In this document: piece after piece, positions 36,655-45,421 of the stretch
Position numbering within the stretch: the first letter of the stretch is position 1
Layout of the letters: each line of letters starts with the position of its first letter
NCBI RefSeq assembly: GCF_007676705.1
Contig: NZ_VEBF01000003.1
Location: forward strand, 248,001 to 312,000
Origin: Paenibacillus xylanexedens
GTDB lineage: Bacteria > Bacillota > Bacilli > Paenibacillales > Paenibacillaceae
DNA: 64,000 bases
Reading direction: 5' to 3'
Position numbers and translations under genes: made by a program
Notes under the pieces: model-generated
Database searches by the model: none
Told to the model about the DNA's origin: nothing
What the model saw: only the letters and a program-made list of their open reading frames with translations

Positions 36655-37403
36655 TTGCTCACCACCATCAGGCTTAGATATTCCAGCTCCTGCCCTTTCA
36701 GTTCACGGGCATCACGCCAGACCAGTTCATATGGAGAAGTGACCTTGGTAACGACCGAAGCTTTGCCGCCGAGTCCCATCTCGTCCAGCAATTCAAGCAT
36801 CGGATCAAGCACCTTCGCCACTTTGATAAATACAATCGTATCGTGATGCTCGATCGCCTGCCTCATCGCTTCTTTATCTGCCGTAGCCGGAATAATGCCC
36901 ACCTGCTCGTCTCCGTCTGCCAGATGGATATCCAGTGCTGCCGCTGCACCCAACACAGATGAAATGCCTGGAATCGAACTAATCGGCACTTCAGGATGCA
37001 GCTCTCGCATCAGCCGGGCCAGATGAATAAATGTGCTGTACAAGTTCGGGTCACCCTCGGTTACAAAGGCCACATCCTTGCCTTCCTTGAGCGCACCCCA
37101 GCATGCTTCAACGGTCTTGCCCCACTCACGTTCAAGCACAACCGGATCCTTGGTCATCGGGAAGATCAAGCCGAGCATCTCTTTCTCTTCCGGGTTCACG
37201 TACAGTTCCACGATCTCGTGGGCATATGATTTTCCGCCTTTGCGCTTCTTCGGATAAGCGACCACTGGACATTCCCGGATCATCCGATACGCCTTCACGG
37301 TAATCAGTTCCGGGTCTCCCGGCCCGACACCCACGCCATACAGCGTACCTACTGCTGCCGTACTCATGTTGTTTTCCCCCTTGTCCTGTCCTTGAAAAGT
37401 CAT
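36651..37403 (-). CDS. cbiL: cobalt-precorrin-2 C20-methyltransferase CbiL
   Basis: SAM-dependent methylase of 238-250 residues acting at C20 of cobalt-precorrin-2, the first methylation after cobalt insertion. Motifs: LYGVGVGPGDPELITVKA, VTEGDPNLYSTFIHL and SIPGISSVLGAAAAL. Two starts are possible: ATG 37403, overlapping the cbiET stop by 4 nt, and ATG 37367, preceded by AAGGGGGAAAAC at good spacing and matching the usual N-terminus of the family. The second looks better supported; the longer frame is kept in the coordinates. Confidence 0.92.
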   Translation of the reverse strand: MTFQGQDKGENNMSTAAVGTLYGVGVGPGDPELITVKAYRMIRECPVVAYPKKRKGGKSYAHEIVELYVNPEEKEMLGLIFPMTKDPVVLEREWGKTVEACWGALKEGKDVAFVTEGDPNLYSTFIHLARLMRELHPEVPISSIPGISSVLGAAAALDIHLADGDEQVGIIPATADKEAMRQAIEHHDTIVFIKVAKVLDPMLELLDEMGLGGKASVVTKVTSPYELVWRDARELKGQELEYLSLMVVSK

Positions 37404-38680
37404 TCTGCCGCTCCAGCTTCCACTTCCTCTGTTATTCCGTGCTGTCCTGTGATTACGTAAATCGGATTCAATCCGTCAAAACGGGTCATGTTCAAGATCG
37501 GCTTGCTGCGCGCCGTCTGAAGTAACGTCACGGATGCCTCCAGGCCCGCTTCGCGCATGGCCTTCATGCTGTCATGCAGCGTCTCGATGGTCGCTGCATT
37601 CACCACAATGCGTCCCTCTGGGCGTAGCCGAGACGCACACAAGGCGATCAGCTGGGCAAGCTCACCGCCGCTGCCGCCAATAAACACCGCATCCGGATTC
37701 GGTAGTTCGTCCAGCCCTGCTGGTGCTTTGGCATGAAGGACGGTGAAGTCTGTCCGGAATTTGATCCGGTTGGCCTCGATGTTCACGAGGTCACCTTCAT
37801 TTTTTTCGATGGCGTAGACATGTCCCTGCGGCGCGAGCCGCGTGCATTCTACCGCCACAGAGCCAGAGCCAGCGCCGATATCCCACACAATGCTATCCAC
37901 GCCAAGTCGCAGTTCAGCCAAGCTGAATGCGCGGACCTCGCGCTTGGTGATCAGGCCTTTCTCCGGTTTGCGCTGCTGGAATTCCTCGTCGGCAAAACCG
38001 AACCCCCGGCGCGGCGCAGGTGCATCCTTGCGGCGCAGCAAAATCACGACGTTCAGCGGGCTGCATTCTGCTGCCGCAAGCTCGTCCAGGGTGTAATGGC
38101 GGGCACGCTCGTCTGCCCCGCCCAGGTTCTCGGCAACGTAGGCATCATACTCGGTCATGCCGAACTGTTGCAGATAAGCCCCGATCGCAGCGGGGCTGTT
38201 ATGCTCGTCCGTGAGCAGCGCAATTTTGGCTTTGCCATCGATGCGCTGTGCGAGGCCTTTGAGCGGGCGTCCGTGCACGCTTTCGAGCACGGCATCGTGC
38301 CAGCTCTCGCCAAGCTGGGCAAATGCCAGCTGCAGCGAACTGAGATTAGGCCGGATCTCCAGTTGATCCGGGCCTAATTTGCGCGCTAAATACCCGGCTA
38401 TGCCGTAGAACAGCGGGTCTCCCGAGGCAAGCACAACGACGTTGTGTGTGGCCTGCAACGCTTTTATTTTCACAACCAGATCGCTTAAACCGCTCTTGAT
38501 CGCTAACTTCTCACCCGCAAATGCCGGGAAATACTGCAGCTGACGCTCTCCGCCCACAAGTACATCTGCCTCCTGAATGAGATTCAGGCTATCTGTTGTC
38601 AATCCTGCCGCGCCTTCTTCACCCACGCCGATAATGCGGATTCTACGATTCTTTGCTCCAGTTGCTGTCTTCGAGTTCAC
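37400..38680 (-). CDS. cbiET: cobalt-precorrin-7 methyltransferase/decarboxylase CbiE-CbiT fusion
   Basis: Bifunctional protein of 426 residues (the CobL arrangement). The N-terminal CbiE domain (about 12-225; RIIGVGEEGAAGL, ASGDPLFYGIAGYL) methylates C5; the C-terminal CbiT domain (about 240-420; ITKREVRAFSLAELRLG, VWDIGAGSGSVAVECTRL, DAVFIGGSGGEL) methylates C15 and removes the C12 acetate carboxyl. The GTG start at 38680 lies after GGGGAGGGCGG and inside the 3' end of cbiD (38-nt overlap). Confidence 0.93.
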   Translation of the reverse strand: MNSKTATGAKNRRIRIIGVGEEGAAGLTTDSLNLIQEADVLVGGERQLQYFPAFAGEKLAIKSGLSDLVVKIKALQATHNVVVLASGDPLFYGIAGYLARKLGPDQLEIRPNLSSLQLAFAQLGESWHDAVLESVHGRPLKGLAQRIDGKAKIALLTDEHNSPAAIGAYLQQFGMTEYDAYVAENLGGADERARHYTLDELAAAECSPLNVVILLRRKDAPAPRRGFGFADEEFQQRKPEKGLITKREVRAFSLAELRLGVDSIVWDIGAGSGSVAVECTRLAPQGHVYAIEKNEGDLVNIEANRIKFRTDFTVLHAKAPAGLDELPNPDAVFIGGSGGELAQLIALCASRLRPEGRIVVNAATIETLHDSMKAMREAGLEASVTLLQTARSKPILNMTRFDGLNPIYVITGQHGITEEVEAGAAE

Positions 38681-39779
38681 TGATTTCCGCCCTCCCCAGT
38701 TCCATTCCTTTCATCGTAACCAATACCACTTCCACCGTTATGCCGCCTCCCGCATGCTCCAGACAGTGCTGGCAAGCATATGTACATAACTTTTCAAAAT
38801 AGGGCAAGTACCCCGCTTCAGTCATCATATCTGCTACCTGAGTCGCCGTGTTGGCTTCCTCGATCGCTTGCGCCAGTTCATCTCCAGATCCGGTCTCGCG
38901 GGCCACAGACGCAAGAAATCCAAAATCCACCGGCGCACTCTTGGAGTGCACCATCATGACGCCTTGAGCTACTTTGGCAAATTTGCCTGGCATTCCGACC
39001 AGACTGATGCGTTTCATGCCCAGTCGTTTACCGTGTTTGATGGCGAACCCGACAAAGTCACCCATCTGGATAAAAGCTTCCTCCGGCAGCTCCGGCATCA
39101 TCTTCATCGCGTATTTCTCACTACTACCGCCCGTCGTCAGCACAATATGTTCACAGCCCGATGCCTGAGCAACGGAAATAGCTTGTACGACACTCGCTCT
39201 GTAGGCAGAGGTGGAGAACGGAACGACCACGCCGCGTGTACCTAAAATAGAAATACCGCCCAGAATGCCGAGCCGGGAATTCAGGGTCTTCTTGGCGATC
39301 TCTTCGCCTTCCGGCACGCTGATCACGACCCGCACCCCTCTGGCTGTGCCATGTTCAGCAAGCACCTGGGTTACCGCTTCGGTAATCATGCGGCGCGGAA
39401 CGGGGTTGATTGCCGCTTCGCCTACAGGCACGGGCAGTCCGGGCTTCGTGACTCGGCCTACGCCGATTCCCCCATCCAGCTCCATGCCGGGCTCGTCTCG
39501 CCACGACACATGCGCGATGATCTTCGCCCGATGCGTGGCGTCCGGGTCATCCCCCGCGTCCTTGATGGTGGCACAGGTCGCTACGCCATCGGTCAGTTCC
39601 TGCTCGATCAGTTCGAACGAGTGGTCAAAGCCCGCGGGCAATGAAACCACGGCCTGTGCCGGCGTAACACCTGTTAACAGGAGTTGCGTGGCTCCCTTGG
39701 CAACGGCTGTCGCGCACGCTCCTGTGGTGAAACCGGAACGCATTGGTTTGTCGGGGTCTGGGGTATTGCCGCCTATCAT
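38643..39779 (-). CDS. cbiD: cobalt-precorrin-5B C1-methyltransferase CbiD
   Basis: Protein of 378 residues that methylates C1 of cobalt-precorrin-5B with SAM; it is unrelated to the other tetrapyrrole methylases. Family segments: MRSGFTTGACATAVAKGA, GGIGVGRVTKPGLPVPVGEAAINPVPR, GTRGVVVPFSTSAYRASVVQ and a C-terminal Cys pair in CTYACQHCLEHAGG. The ATG at 39779 has GGAGG 10 nt upstream. A 386-nt gap with a repeat and a strong hairpin separates it from cbiC. Confidence 0.93.
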   Translation of the reverse strand: MIGGNTPDPDKPMRSGFTTGACATAVAKGATQLLLTGVTPAQAVVSLPAGFDHSFELIEQELTDGVATCATIKDAGDDPDATHRAKIIAHVSWRDEPGMELDGGIGVGRVTKPGLPVPVGEAAINPVPRRMITEAVTQVLAEHGTARGVRVVISVPEGEEIAKKTLNSRLGILGGISILGTRGVVVPFSTSAYRASVVQAISVAQASGCEHIVLTTGGSSEKYAMKMMPELPEEAFIQMGDFVGFAIKHGKRLGMKRISLVGMPGKFAKVAQGVMMVHSKSAPVDFGFLASVARETGSGDELAQAIEEANTATQVADMMTEAGYLPYFEKLCTYACQHCLEHAGGGITVEVVLVTMKGMELGRAEISELEDSNWSKES

Positions 39780-39895
39780 GGGTTTTGAACCTCCCGTCCT
39801 TTAATTAGCTAGTTTAAATGAGGTGGCATTACGCTGCGTACGTGGGTGGGGCTTTGGGCGCTTGGGTGGACGCTACGGGTACGGATCGTTCTTAT

Positions 39896-40001
39896 GATCG
39901 CTGTTGTCTCCAGATTTCCTCGATTCCCTTTTCTAAAGGGAGAAATCCGGAGACAAAGGCGACCGCTCCACTTCTTCAGAATCGATTCCGTCCCCTTCGC
40001 T
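39896..40001 (-). repeat. structured intergenic repeat, copy 2
   Basis: Homologous to the element at 21626-21729. The 15-bp stem is formed by 39904-39918 (TTGTCTCCAGATTTC) and 39942-39956 (GAAATCCGGAGACAA), with an inner CCCTTTTCTAAAGGG hairpin. Relative to copy 1, stem positions 3, 6 and 15 have changed on both arms so that pairing is kept. It lies between cbiC and cbiD. Confidence 0.75.
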
Positions 40002-40082
40002 GCTACCTGCTTCTGCATCCACCTGGCACAGTGCGTAGTGCACCTCTTGGGCTAAACAATGCCCTGAGGTTTGTTTTGGGTA

Positions 40083-40126
40083 ACTGATCATTCCATGCCA
40101 CTAGGAGATGGCATGGAATGTAGTTA
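40083..40126. repeat. strong palindromic hairpin downstream of cbiC
   Basis: CATTCCATGCCA (40089-40100) pairs perfectly with TGGCATGGAATG (40109-40120) around 8 nt, extended outward by AACT/AGTT. It is 40 nt after the cbiC stop on the minus strand but lacks a T-run, so it could be a processing/stability element rather than a terminator. Confidence 0.6.
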
Positions 40127-40165
40127 CGCGGTTTTGTGCTTGTTTGGCTTTCGGTTGAATCTACC

Positions 40166-40834
40166 CTATGGGCGGTTATTTAATGATTCAGCTCTTACTG
40201 CCATCAGGGAGATGGCGTTCAGAGCCGCTACGACGATGGTGCTTCCGCCTTTACGGCCGATGTTGGTGATAAACGGGATGTCGAGTTTACGCAGCTCGTC
40301 TTTGGATTCTGCTGCGGATACGAATCCTACTGGCATACCGATGATCAGTCCCGGTTTGGCTTCGCCTTCTTTGACCAGACGGATCAATTCCAGCAGTGCT
40401 GTTGGTGCGTTACCAATGGCGTAAATTCCACCTTCGTACAATTGATTTGCTTTACGCGTCGAGATAATTGCCCGAGTAGTGTTCAAGCGCTTGGCTTCCT
40501 CCATCACATCTGGATCCGAAATATGTACATGCACATCTCCGCCGAAACCGCGAATGCGATCCTTGCTTACGCCAGCTTGGATCATCTGTACGTCAGCGAT
40601 GACGGATTGTCCGGCGCGGAGCGCTGCAATTCCTGCTTGAATGGCATCCGGGTGGAACACCATGCTACGGCCCAGTTCGAAGTCAGCCGAGGCGTGAATA
40701 ACACGCTGTACCACGGGATACTGCTCATCCGTAAAAGGATGCTCACCCAGTTCCTCCGTGATCATCTCAAAGCTTTTGCCCTCAATCTCCTGTGGTTGTA
40801 CGGTCAACGGTTTAAATTCCGTTTTGAAATCCAT
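40166..40834 (-). CDS. cbiC: cobalt-precorrin-8 methylmutase CbiC
   Basis: Enzyme of 222 residues that moves the methyl group from C11 to C12, giving cobyrinate. The catalytic His lies in RVIHASADFELG; other family segments are VIADVQMIQAGV, RAIISTRKA, GIYAIGNAPTALLELI and GMPVGFVSAAESKDEL. The ATG at 40834 has AAGGAGTG upstream. It follows cbiJ by 71 nt. Confidence 0.94.
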   Translation of the reverse strand: MDFKTEFKPLTVQPQEIEGKSFEMITEELGEHPFTDEQYPVVQRVIHASADFELGRSMVFHPDAIQAGIAALRAGQSVIADVQMIQAGVSKDRIRGFGGDVHVHISDPDVMEEAKRLNTTRAIISTRKANQLYEGGIYAIGNAPTALLELIRLVKEGEAKPGLIIGMPVGFVSAAESKDELRKLDIPFITNIGRKGGSTIVVAALNAISLMAVRAESLNNRP

Positions 40835-40905
40835 ATGCGTTTCACTCCTTCAAGTAGTGGTGTCATTCAAATATTCGTTATTCAAATTAAGACTATCGGG
40901 GTGTT

Positions 40906-41676
40906 CTACTGCACCAATACGCGCTTCAGCTCATCCAGTACACCTTCAAAATGATCAAACACCGTTCCAAATTCAGCCTCGGGGCGTGAAATCAACACGA
41001 CATGAATGCCCAGTTCGAGTGCAGATTGGATTTTCTCATCCACCGCTCCGGTCTTGCCGCTCTCCTTGGTAACCATTACCGTCGTCGCATAGTGCTTGTA
41101 CAAGGCTTCATTCATTTCACGGGAAAAAGGTCCCTGCATTGCAATAATATTGCGTTGTTCCACACCAAGCTCACCGCATTTCTCCATATTATCGAGACGC
41201 GGAAGCATGCGGGCAACGAGGCGAATGTCCGAATCACCGAGCAGGTGCTTGGTGAAAATCTGTAACGTTTTGCTACCTGTCGTGAGCATGACGGAGCCCT
41301 TCAGCTCTTTGGCCTTGAGTGCCGCTTCATCGTAGGAAGAGACAACATGAAGTAACGCATGATCATCGTACGCCAGGCCTGTCCGTTCATAACGAATATA
41401 CGGAATACCCGCCTGTTTTGCTGCTTCCATCGCATTGGCATGTGCTTCTTCGGCAAATGGGTGACTTGCATCCACGATGGCACGGCTACCTTTTTCGCGT
41501 ACCAGCTCCACCATTGCTTCCACAGTCAAACGGCCTGTCCGAACAGGTAATCCAGCTTCGGTCAAGCTATTCGCCGCACTGTCGGTTACAACGGAAGTCA
41601 GCACGTCTGTTCCTTGCTGCTGAATCTGTAAAGCCAGTTCCCTTGCATCACTCGTACCACACAACATGAAGATCAT
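40906..41676 (-). CDS. cbiJ: cobalt-precorrin-6A reductase CbiJ
   Basis: NAD(P)H-dependent reductase of 256 residues acting on the corrin precursor macrocycle. Typical segments: MIFMLCGTSDARELALQI, IVDASHPFAEEAHANAMEA, GSVMLTTGSKTLQIF, MLPRLDNMEKCGELGV and IAMQGPFSREMNEAL, with VTKESGKTGAVDEKI near the end. Its ATG overlaps the cbiX stop by 4 nt (translational coupling). The symbol cobK is also used. Confidence 0.93.
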   Translation of the reverse strand: MIFMLCGTSDARELALQIQQQGTDVLTSVVTDSAANSLTEAGLPVRTGRLTVEAMVELVREKGSRAIVDASHPFAEEAHANAMEAAKQAGIPYIRYERTGLAYDDHALLHVVSSYDEAALKAKELKGSVMLTTGSKTLQIFTKHLLGDSDIRLVARMLPRLDNMEKCGELGVEQRNIIAMQGPFSREMNEALYKHYATTVMVTKESGKTGAVDEKIQSALELGIHVVLISRPEAEFGTVFDHFEGVLDELKRVLVQ

Positions 41677-42923
41677 GGACGATTCACCTGCTCTGAAGTT
41701 GCTGCAACCTCAGCCTGATCGGGAGAAGCATCTTCCTGTACGGTTCCTTCGTGCTCGTGATGCGTATGATGCAACTCTTCATCATGATCATGATGATAAT
41801 CGAGTGATGCTTGACGATCGACGGCAGCATGAGTGTGCTCATGATCGTGGTCATGCATATGTGCGTGGTCATCGTGTGCATGTACGTGCTGGTGGTCGTG
41901 CCCATCAGGATGATGCGAGTGATCATGATCCGAATGATCGTGGTTGTGCGCATGGCTGTGTTCATGATGGTGATCGTGACTATGCTCGTGATCGTGATGA
42001 TGGTGATCATGGTCGTGGTCGTGATCATAGTGATGATCGTGGTCATGCCCATGGTCGTGATCATGATGGTGGTGATGGTGTTTGGCTGCTTCAAGTCTGA
42101 ATTGGCAGTTGTCACAGTTGGCTGTTACGCGTCCGTATAACCCCTCATGGGCCCGTTCCAGTACAAGTTCAACCAGCTTCGGGTGAAATCCGAAATATCC
42201 GCCAACCTCGACCTGAATGTCTGGATGTGCCGTTGCAAATTCCGCAGTCATTTCATCAATGCGCTTGATCAGTACGCCTGTGAATAGGAAATAAGGCATG
42301 ATAATAATCTTCTTCGCACCCAGCAATAGACAGCGCTCTAATCCATCCGGGAATGAGGGCTGAGTCACGCCAATAAAGCTGCTTTCCGTCCACTTGTAAG
42401 GCAGTTTCTCCCACAACATCCGGGTCATTTTGAAAAAGTCACTGTTGGCATCCGGATCACTGCTTCCCCGTCCAAGCACCAGGACTGCGGTCTCTTCATC
42501 CGTCACTGGAGCAGGTGGAGCTGCTACCGCTGTTCCGCCTTGGGATGCCACGAGTACAGGTTGTGCTTCTTGCAGACGGGTCTGCATGATTTGAACGACT
42601 TTCTCATGAACACCGATAGGACGACCATACACGAATTCCACCTGCGGATAACGTGCCTTGGCACGGTCAATGGCATTAGGAATATCGATCTTGGCATGAC
42701 CGGCAGCAAACAGAATGATCGGCACCAACACGACACGTGTTGCCCCACGATCCACACAAGCGGTAACGCCTTCGGCAATACTCGGTCTCGTTAACTCCAG
42801 AAAACAGGTCTCCACTAACGTATTCTCCGGTGCCTTCGCTGCTACCTCACTTGCAAACTCCTTCAGTTCCCGGTTCCCCTCAGGATCACGACTCCCGTGT
42901 CCCACCAACAATATTGCATCCAT
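41673..42923 (-). CDS. cbiX: sirohydrochlorin cobaltochelatase CbiX, long form with His-rich tail
   Basis: Chelatase of 416 residues that inserts Co2+ into sirohydrochlorin (or precorrin-2) to start the anaerobic pathway. Two CbiX repeats are visible: residues 1-120 with catalytic His9 (LLVGHGSRDPEG) and His76 (FAAGHAKID), and 145-260 (LVLGRGSSDPDAN). C270-D-N-C273 matches the C-x2-C (MxCxxC-like) Fe-S site of long CbiX proteins. Residues 282-391 form a tract with 54 histidines, interleaved with Asp, that could bind or store metal. The ATG at 42923 follows GGGGGAGG. The tract is encoded by degenerate CAT/CAC-GA(T/C) repeats. Confidence 0.95.
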   Translation of the reverse strand: MDAILLVGHGSRDPEGNRELKEFASEVAAKAPENTLVETCFLELTRPSIAEGVTACVDRGATRVVLVPIILFAAGHAKIDIPNAIDRAKARYPQVEFVYGRPIGVHEKVVQIMQTRLQEAQPVLVASQGGTAVAAPPAPVTDEETAVLVLGRGSSDPDANSDFFKMTRMLWEKLPYKWTESSFIGVTQPSFPDGLERCLLLGAKKIIIMPYFLFTGVLIKRIDEMTAEFATAHPDIQVEVGGYFGFHPKLVELVLERAHEGLYGRVTANCDNCQFRLEAAKHHHHHHDHDHGHDHDHHYDHDHDHDHHHHDHEHSHDHHHEHSHAHNHDHSDHDHSHHPDGHDHQHVHAHDDHAHMHDHDHEHTHAAVDRQASLDYHHDHDEELHHTHHEHEGTVQEDASPDQAEVAATSEQVNRP

Positions 42924-43131
42924 CTTCTGTTTTTCCTCCCCCGCCTAGACCCACAGATCAGGCTTTTCATATTCATTCTTCTGGCATTCCATTCGATACA
43001 TTACTCGAAACATCAATCCATCTATGTCAGCTGAAATCCAGCGAAGATTGCACAATATTGCATAAGCCCTGGCAAGGTAAACCATCATGTCTCCACGAAG
43101 AAAGCGATTCAATCAAGGACTTAATCAAGAC

Positions 43132-45063
43132 TTAGTCACCACATACCGGGTTTACTTCCACAGTGACCGGTGCATCCACATGGCGGAAGCCCTGAATCAC
43201 GCCGACCCGTTTGAAGAATTTGTGGAATCGCTCGTTCGGATGACCTTTTTCCTTGTAATCTGCCACAATGCGTTCCACAATCCCACCAATCTGGTCACCC
43301 GGAATTCCCTCCGCTACGGGCTGGGCAGGGTGAGCATTGCGTCCGAACTTCTTGCCGCCGAGGAACAGATCATATGCACCTTTGCGGTACACAATGCCGA
43401 TATCCTCCAGCACCGCCCCATAACATGCCATGCCGCAGCCATTCAGCGCCACACTCGTTTCTTTAGGTGCACCCAGTCCACCAATCACCGCCTGCAGATG
43501 GTTAGCCATCGGGACAGCATCATCCTTCTCCATGTTGCAGAAGTCACAGGCCTTTACCTTGATGACATCTCCAATCGGTACAACGATAAAATTCGCTGCA
43601 CGCAGCTCTTCTACCAGCGAGTCCGGTTCAAAGGTCGGCACTCTCAAAATGATCTGGTGTTCCGGCGTGTACTCCAGTTCGCCGTCTTCACTTGCACACT
43701 GCGCCAGCAGCGCCATCTGGGCGGCAGTGAATTTTTTGTTGCCCACGCCGGGCGACACGCCGACTTCGAACAGCGGTGCCTTGCGCCCAGGCTCGGGCAC
43801 GGTGCGTACCGCCGTTGTGGTCGCAGCCTGCGGCGCACTTGCCGTGTGGCTCGGCGCTGGTGCGTCCAGCCAGCGGCTCGCCGATTCACTCGCGAGCGCT
43901 CCGCCTGCCGCGAGCCGCGTCAGCGCCTCAGCGGCGAGTGCAGCTGCGCCGGCGCGTGGCGCTTCTGCGACTCTGCGCGGAGCGGCCTCTGCCGCCGCGA
44001 AAGCAGGTCGCTCGCCGGCAAGCACAGCGGTGGCAGCGCTGCCGGCCGGGCTTGCCGTAGGCATAGCGGCAGCAGCCCCGGCGCCAGCGGGCGGCTGCCC
44101 TTGCGGAGCCGTGCCCGCTCCGGTGCTTGCGCCGCGCAGGGCTGGCTCCGCCTGTGGCTGCGCGGCCGATGCATCGCTGGCCGCGCTCTCGCCCGCTGCA
44201 TCGCTGGAGGCGGCAGCGCGGGCTTCCCTTGCGCCGAGCGACCATGGCTCGGCTTCCGTGCGAAGTCGCTCATGAGGTCTGAGCGACTGTTCCGCGGTGT
44301 TCAGCGTATATTTCCGCTGATACCCGCGCGGGGTGACCATGAGTCCTTCGTACATCATGGTCGAGGAGTTGCCGATAATCACCGTCGTCAGCATGCCGAT
44401 ATCATGATTCAGCATATCCTCCAGTGTGGTCATGACAACGTCCTGACGCTCACGATATGCACTCTTCACCAGACCTACCGGGGTCTGTGGGTCACGATAA
44501 CGCAGGATCATTTCCTGTGTCTCCACGATCTGGCGTGTACGTCGTCCACTGCGTGGATTGTACAAAGCAATGACAAAATCAGCTGACGCTGCGGCTTCGA
44601 CCCGGCGAATAATGGTCTCCCACGGCGTAAGGTGATCACTTAGGCTGATCGTACATGCATCATGCATGACGGGGGCACCGAGAAGTGAAGCACAAGACTG
44701 AATGGCCGACACACCCGGAATAACCTCAACAGCAACACCTGTATCCGGCTTCCAGCCTTGCTCCATAAGCACCTCGTATACCAGACCCGCCATGCCATAT
44801 ACACCTGCATCACCACTGGAGATTACAGCAACGATCTTGCCCATCTCCGCCTGCCGGACCGCTTCTTGCGCGCGACTTACTTCCTCCGTCATGCCCGTGC
44901 GCACAATCGCTTGCCCGTTCAACAGAGGTCGGATAAGATCCACGTACGTGTTGTATCCGATAATAACCTCACTCTCCTGAAGTGCTTCGAGTGCCCGCTT
45001 CGTGATGTGTTCCATCGCCCCCGGACCGAACCCGATAATTAGCAGCTTGCCTTGACCTTGCAT
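43132..45063 (-). CDS. cbiH: cobalt-factor III methyltransferase fused to a sulfite-reductase-like Fe-S domain (CbiH60 type)
   Basis: Fusion of 643 residues. Residues 5-250 are a tetrapyrrole methylase (LLIIGFGPGAMEHIT, ISSGDAGVYGMAGL, EVIPGVSAIQSCASLLG) catalysing C17 methylation and ring contraction. Residues 430-643 match half a nitrite/sulfite reductase, with Fe-S cysteines C506, C509, C543 and C547 (KACDFCN, NGCGMACYG). This resembles CbiH60 of B. megaterium, where the Fe-S domain aids ring contraction. Between them, ~265-428 is a GC-rich Ala/Pro/Gly/Ser linker of about 160 residues. The ATG at 45063 has AAGGAGGAG 8 nt upstream. It is the first gene after the cobalamin riboswitch. Confidence 0.92.
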   Translation of the reverse strand: MQGQGKLLIIGFGPGAMEHITKRALEALQESEVIIGYNTYVDLIRPLLNGQAIVRTGMTEEVSRAQEAVRQAEMGKIVAVISSGDAGVYGMAGLVYEVLMEQGWKPDTGVAVEVIPGVSAIQSCASLLGAPVMHDACTISLSDHLTPWETIIRRVEAAASADFVIALYNPRSGRRTRQIVETQEMILRYRDPQTPVGLVKSAYRERQDVVMTTLEDMLNHDIGMLTTVIIGNSSTMMYEGLMVTPRGYQRKYTLNTAEQSLRPHERLRTEAEPWSLGAREARAAASSDAAGESAASDASAAQPQAEPALRGASTGAGTAPQGQPPAGAGAAAAMPTASPAGSAATAVLAGERPAFAAAEAAPRRVAEAPRAGAAALAAEALTRLAAGGALASESASRWLDAPAPSHTASAPQAATTTAVRTVPEPGRKAPLFEVGVSPGVGNKKFTAAQMALLAQCASEDGELEYTPEHQIILRVPTFEPDSLVEELRAANFIVVPIGDVIKVKACDFCNMEKDDAVPMANHLQAVIGGLGAPKETSVALNGCGMACYGAVLEDIGIVYRKGAYDLFLGGKKFGRNAHPAQPVAEGIPGDQIGGIVERIVADYKEKGHPNERFHKFFKRVGVIQGFRHVDAPVTVEVNPVCGD

Positions 45064-45235
45064 TGCTTCTCCTCCTTCATCACACTTGTCGTACGGATTA
45101 AACAGTGAAGAAGGACGGCTATGCCGACCTTCTCCCCAACTGTTAAGCGTGTTCAATTCCTAGCTCTGTTAACTTATTCCTTTGCTTCTATTCTTCCAAC
45201 ACTGGAGATCGTAGGGATATCACTTTCATGGAAAA

Positions 45236-45270
45236 CAAAAAAATCCCATCCTTATAACGGATGGGATACG
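45236..45270 (-). terminator. riboswitch-linked terminator in the cobalamin leader
   Basis: On the minus strand ATCCCATCCGTTATAAGGATGGGAT is followed by TTTTTTTG. It lies between the riboswitch core and cbiH and no gene ends before it, so it is probably the expression platform: it should form when cobalamin is bound and stop transcription. Confidence 0.8.
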
Positions 45271-45421
45271 CATGTACGTACACTCAAGAACACAGTCCCA
45301 GACTCCCAGAGGGTAATCCTGTGACTATGTGGCCCAAGGGGGCCAGCCGGGCGAACCGCTTGTTCGCCCAATTCCTGATTCTTCGTACACCATTCCTTTC
45401 CGCGAAGGGTTCGGTGACACA

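Noticed and set aside
41666..42140. His/Asp-rich and Met/Val-rich frames opposite or out of frame with the CbiX tail
   Set aside because: They arise from CAT/ATG/GAT codon repeats in the histidine tract.
43430..44275. 281-codon plus-strand frame opposite the CbiH linker
   Set aside because: Antisense shadow of the GC-rich Ala/Pro linker; composition alone explains the open frame.
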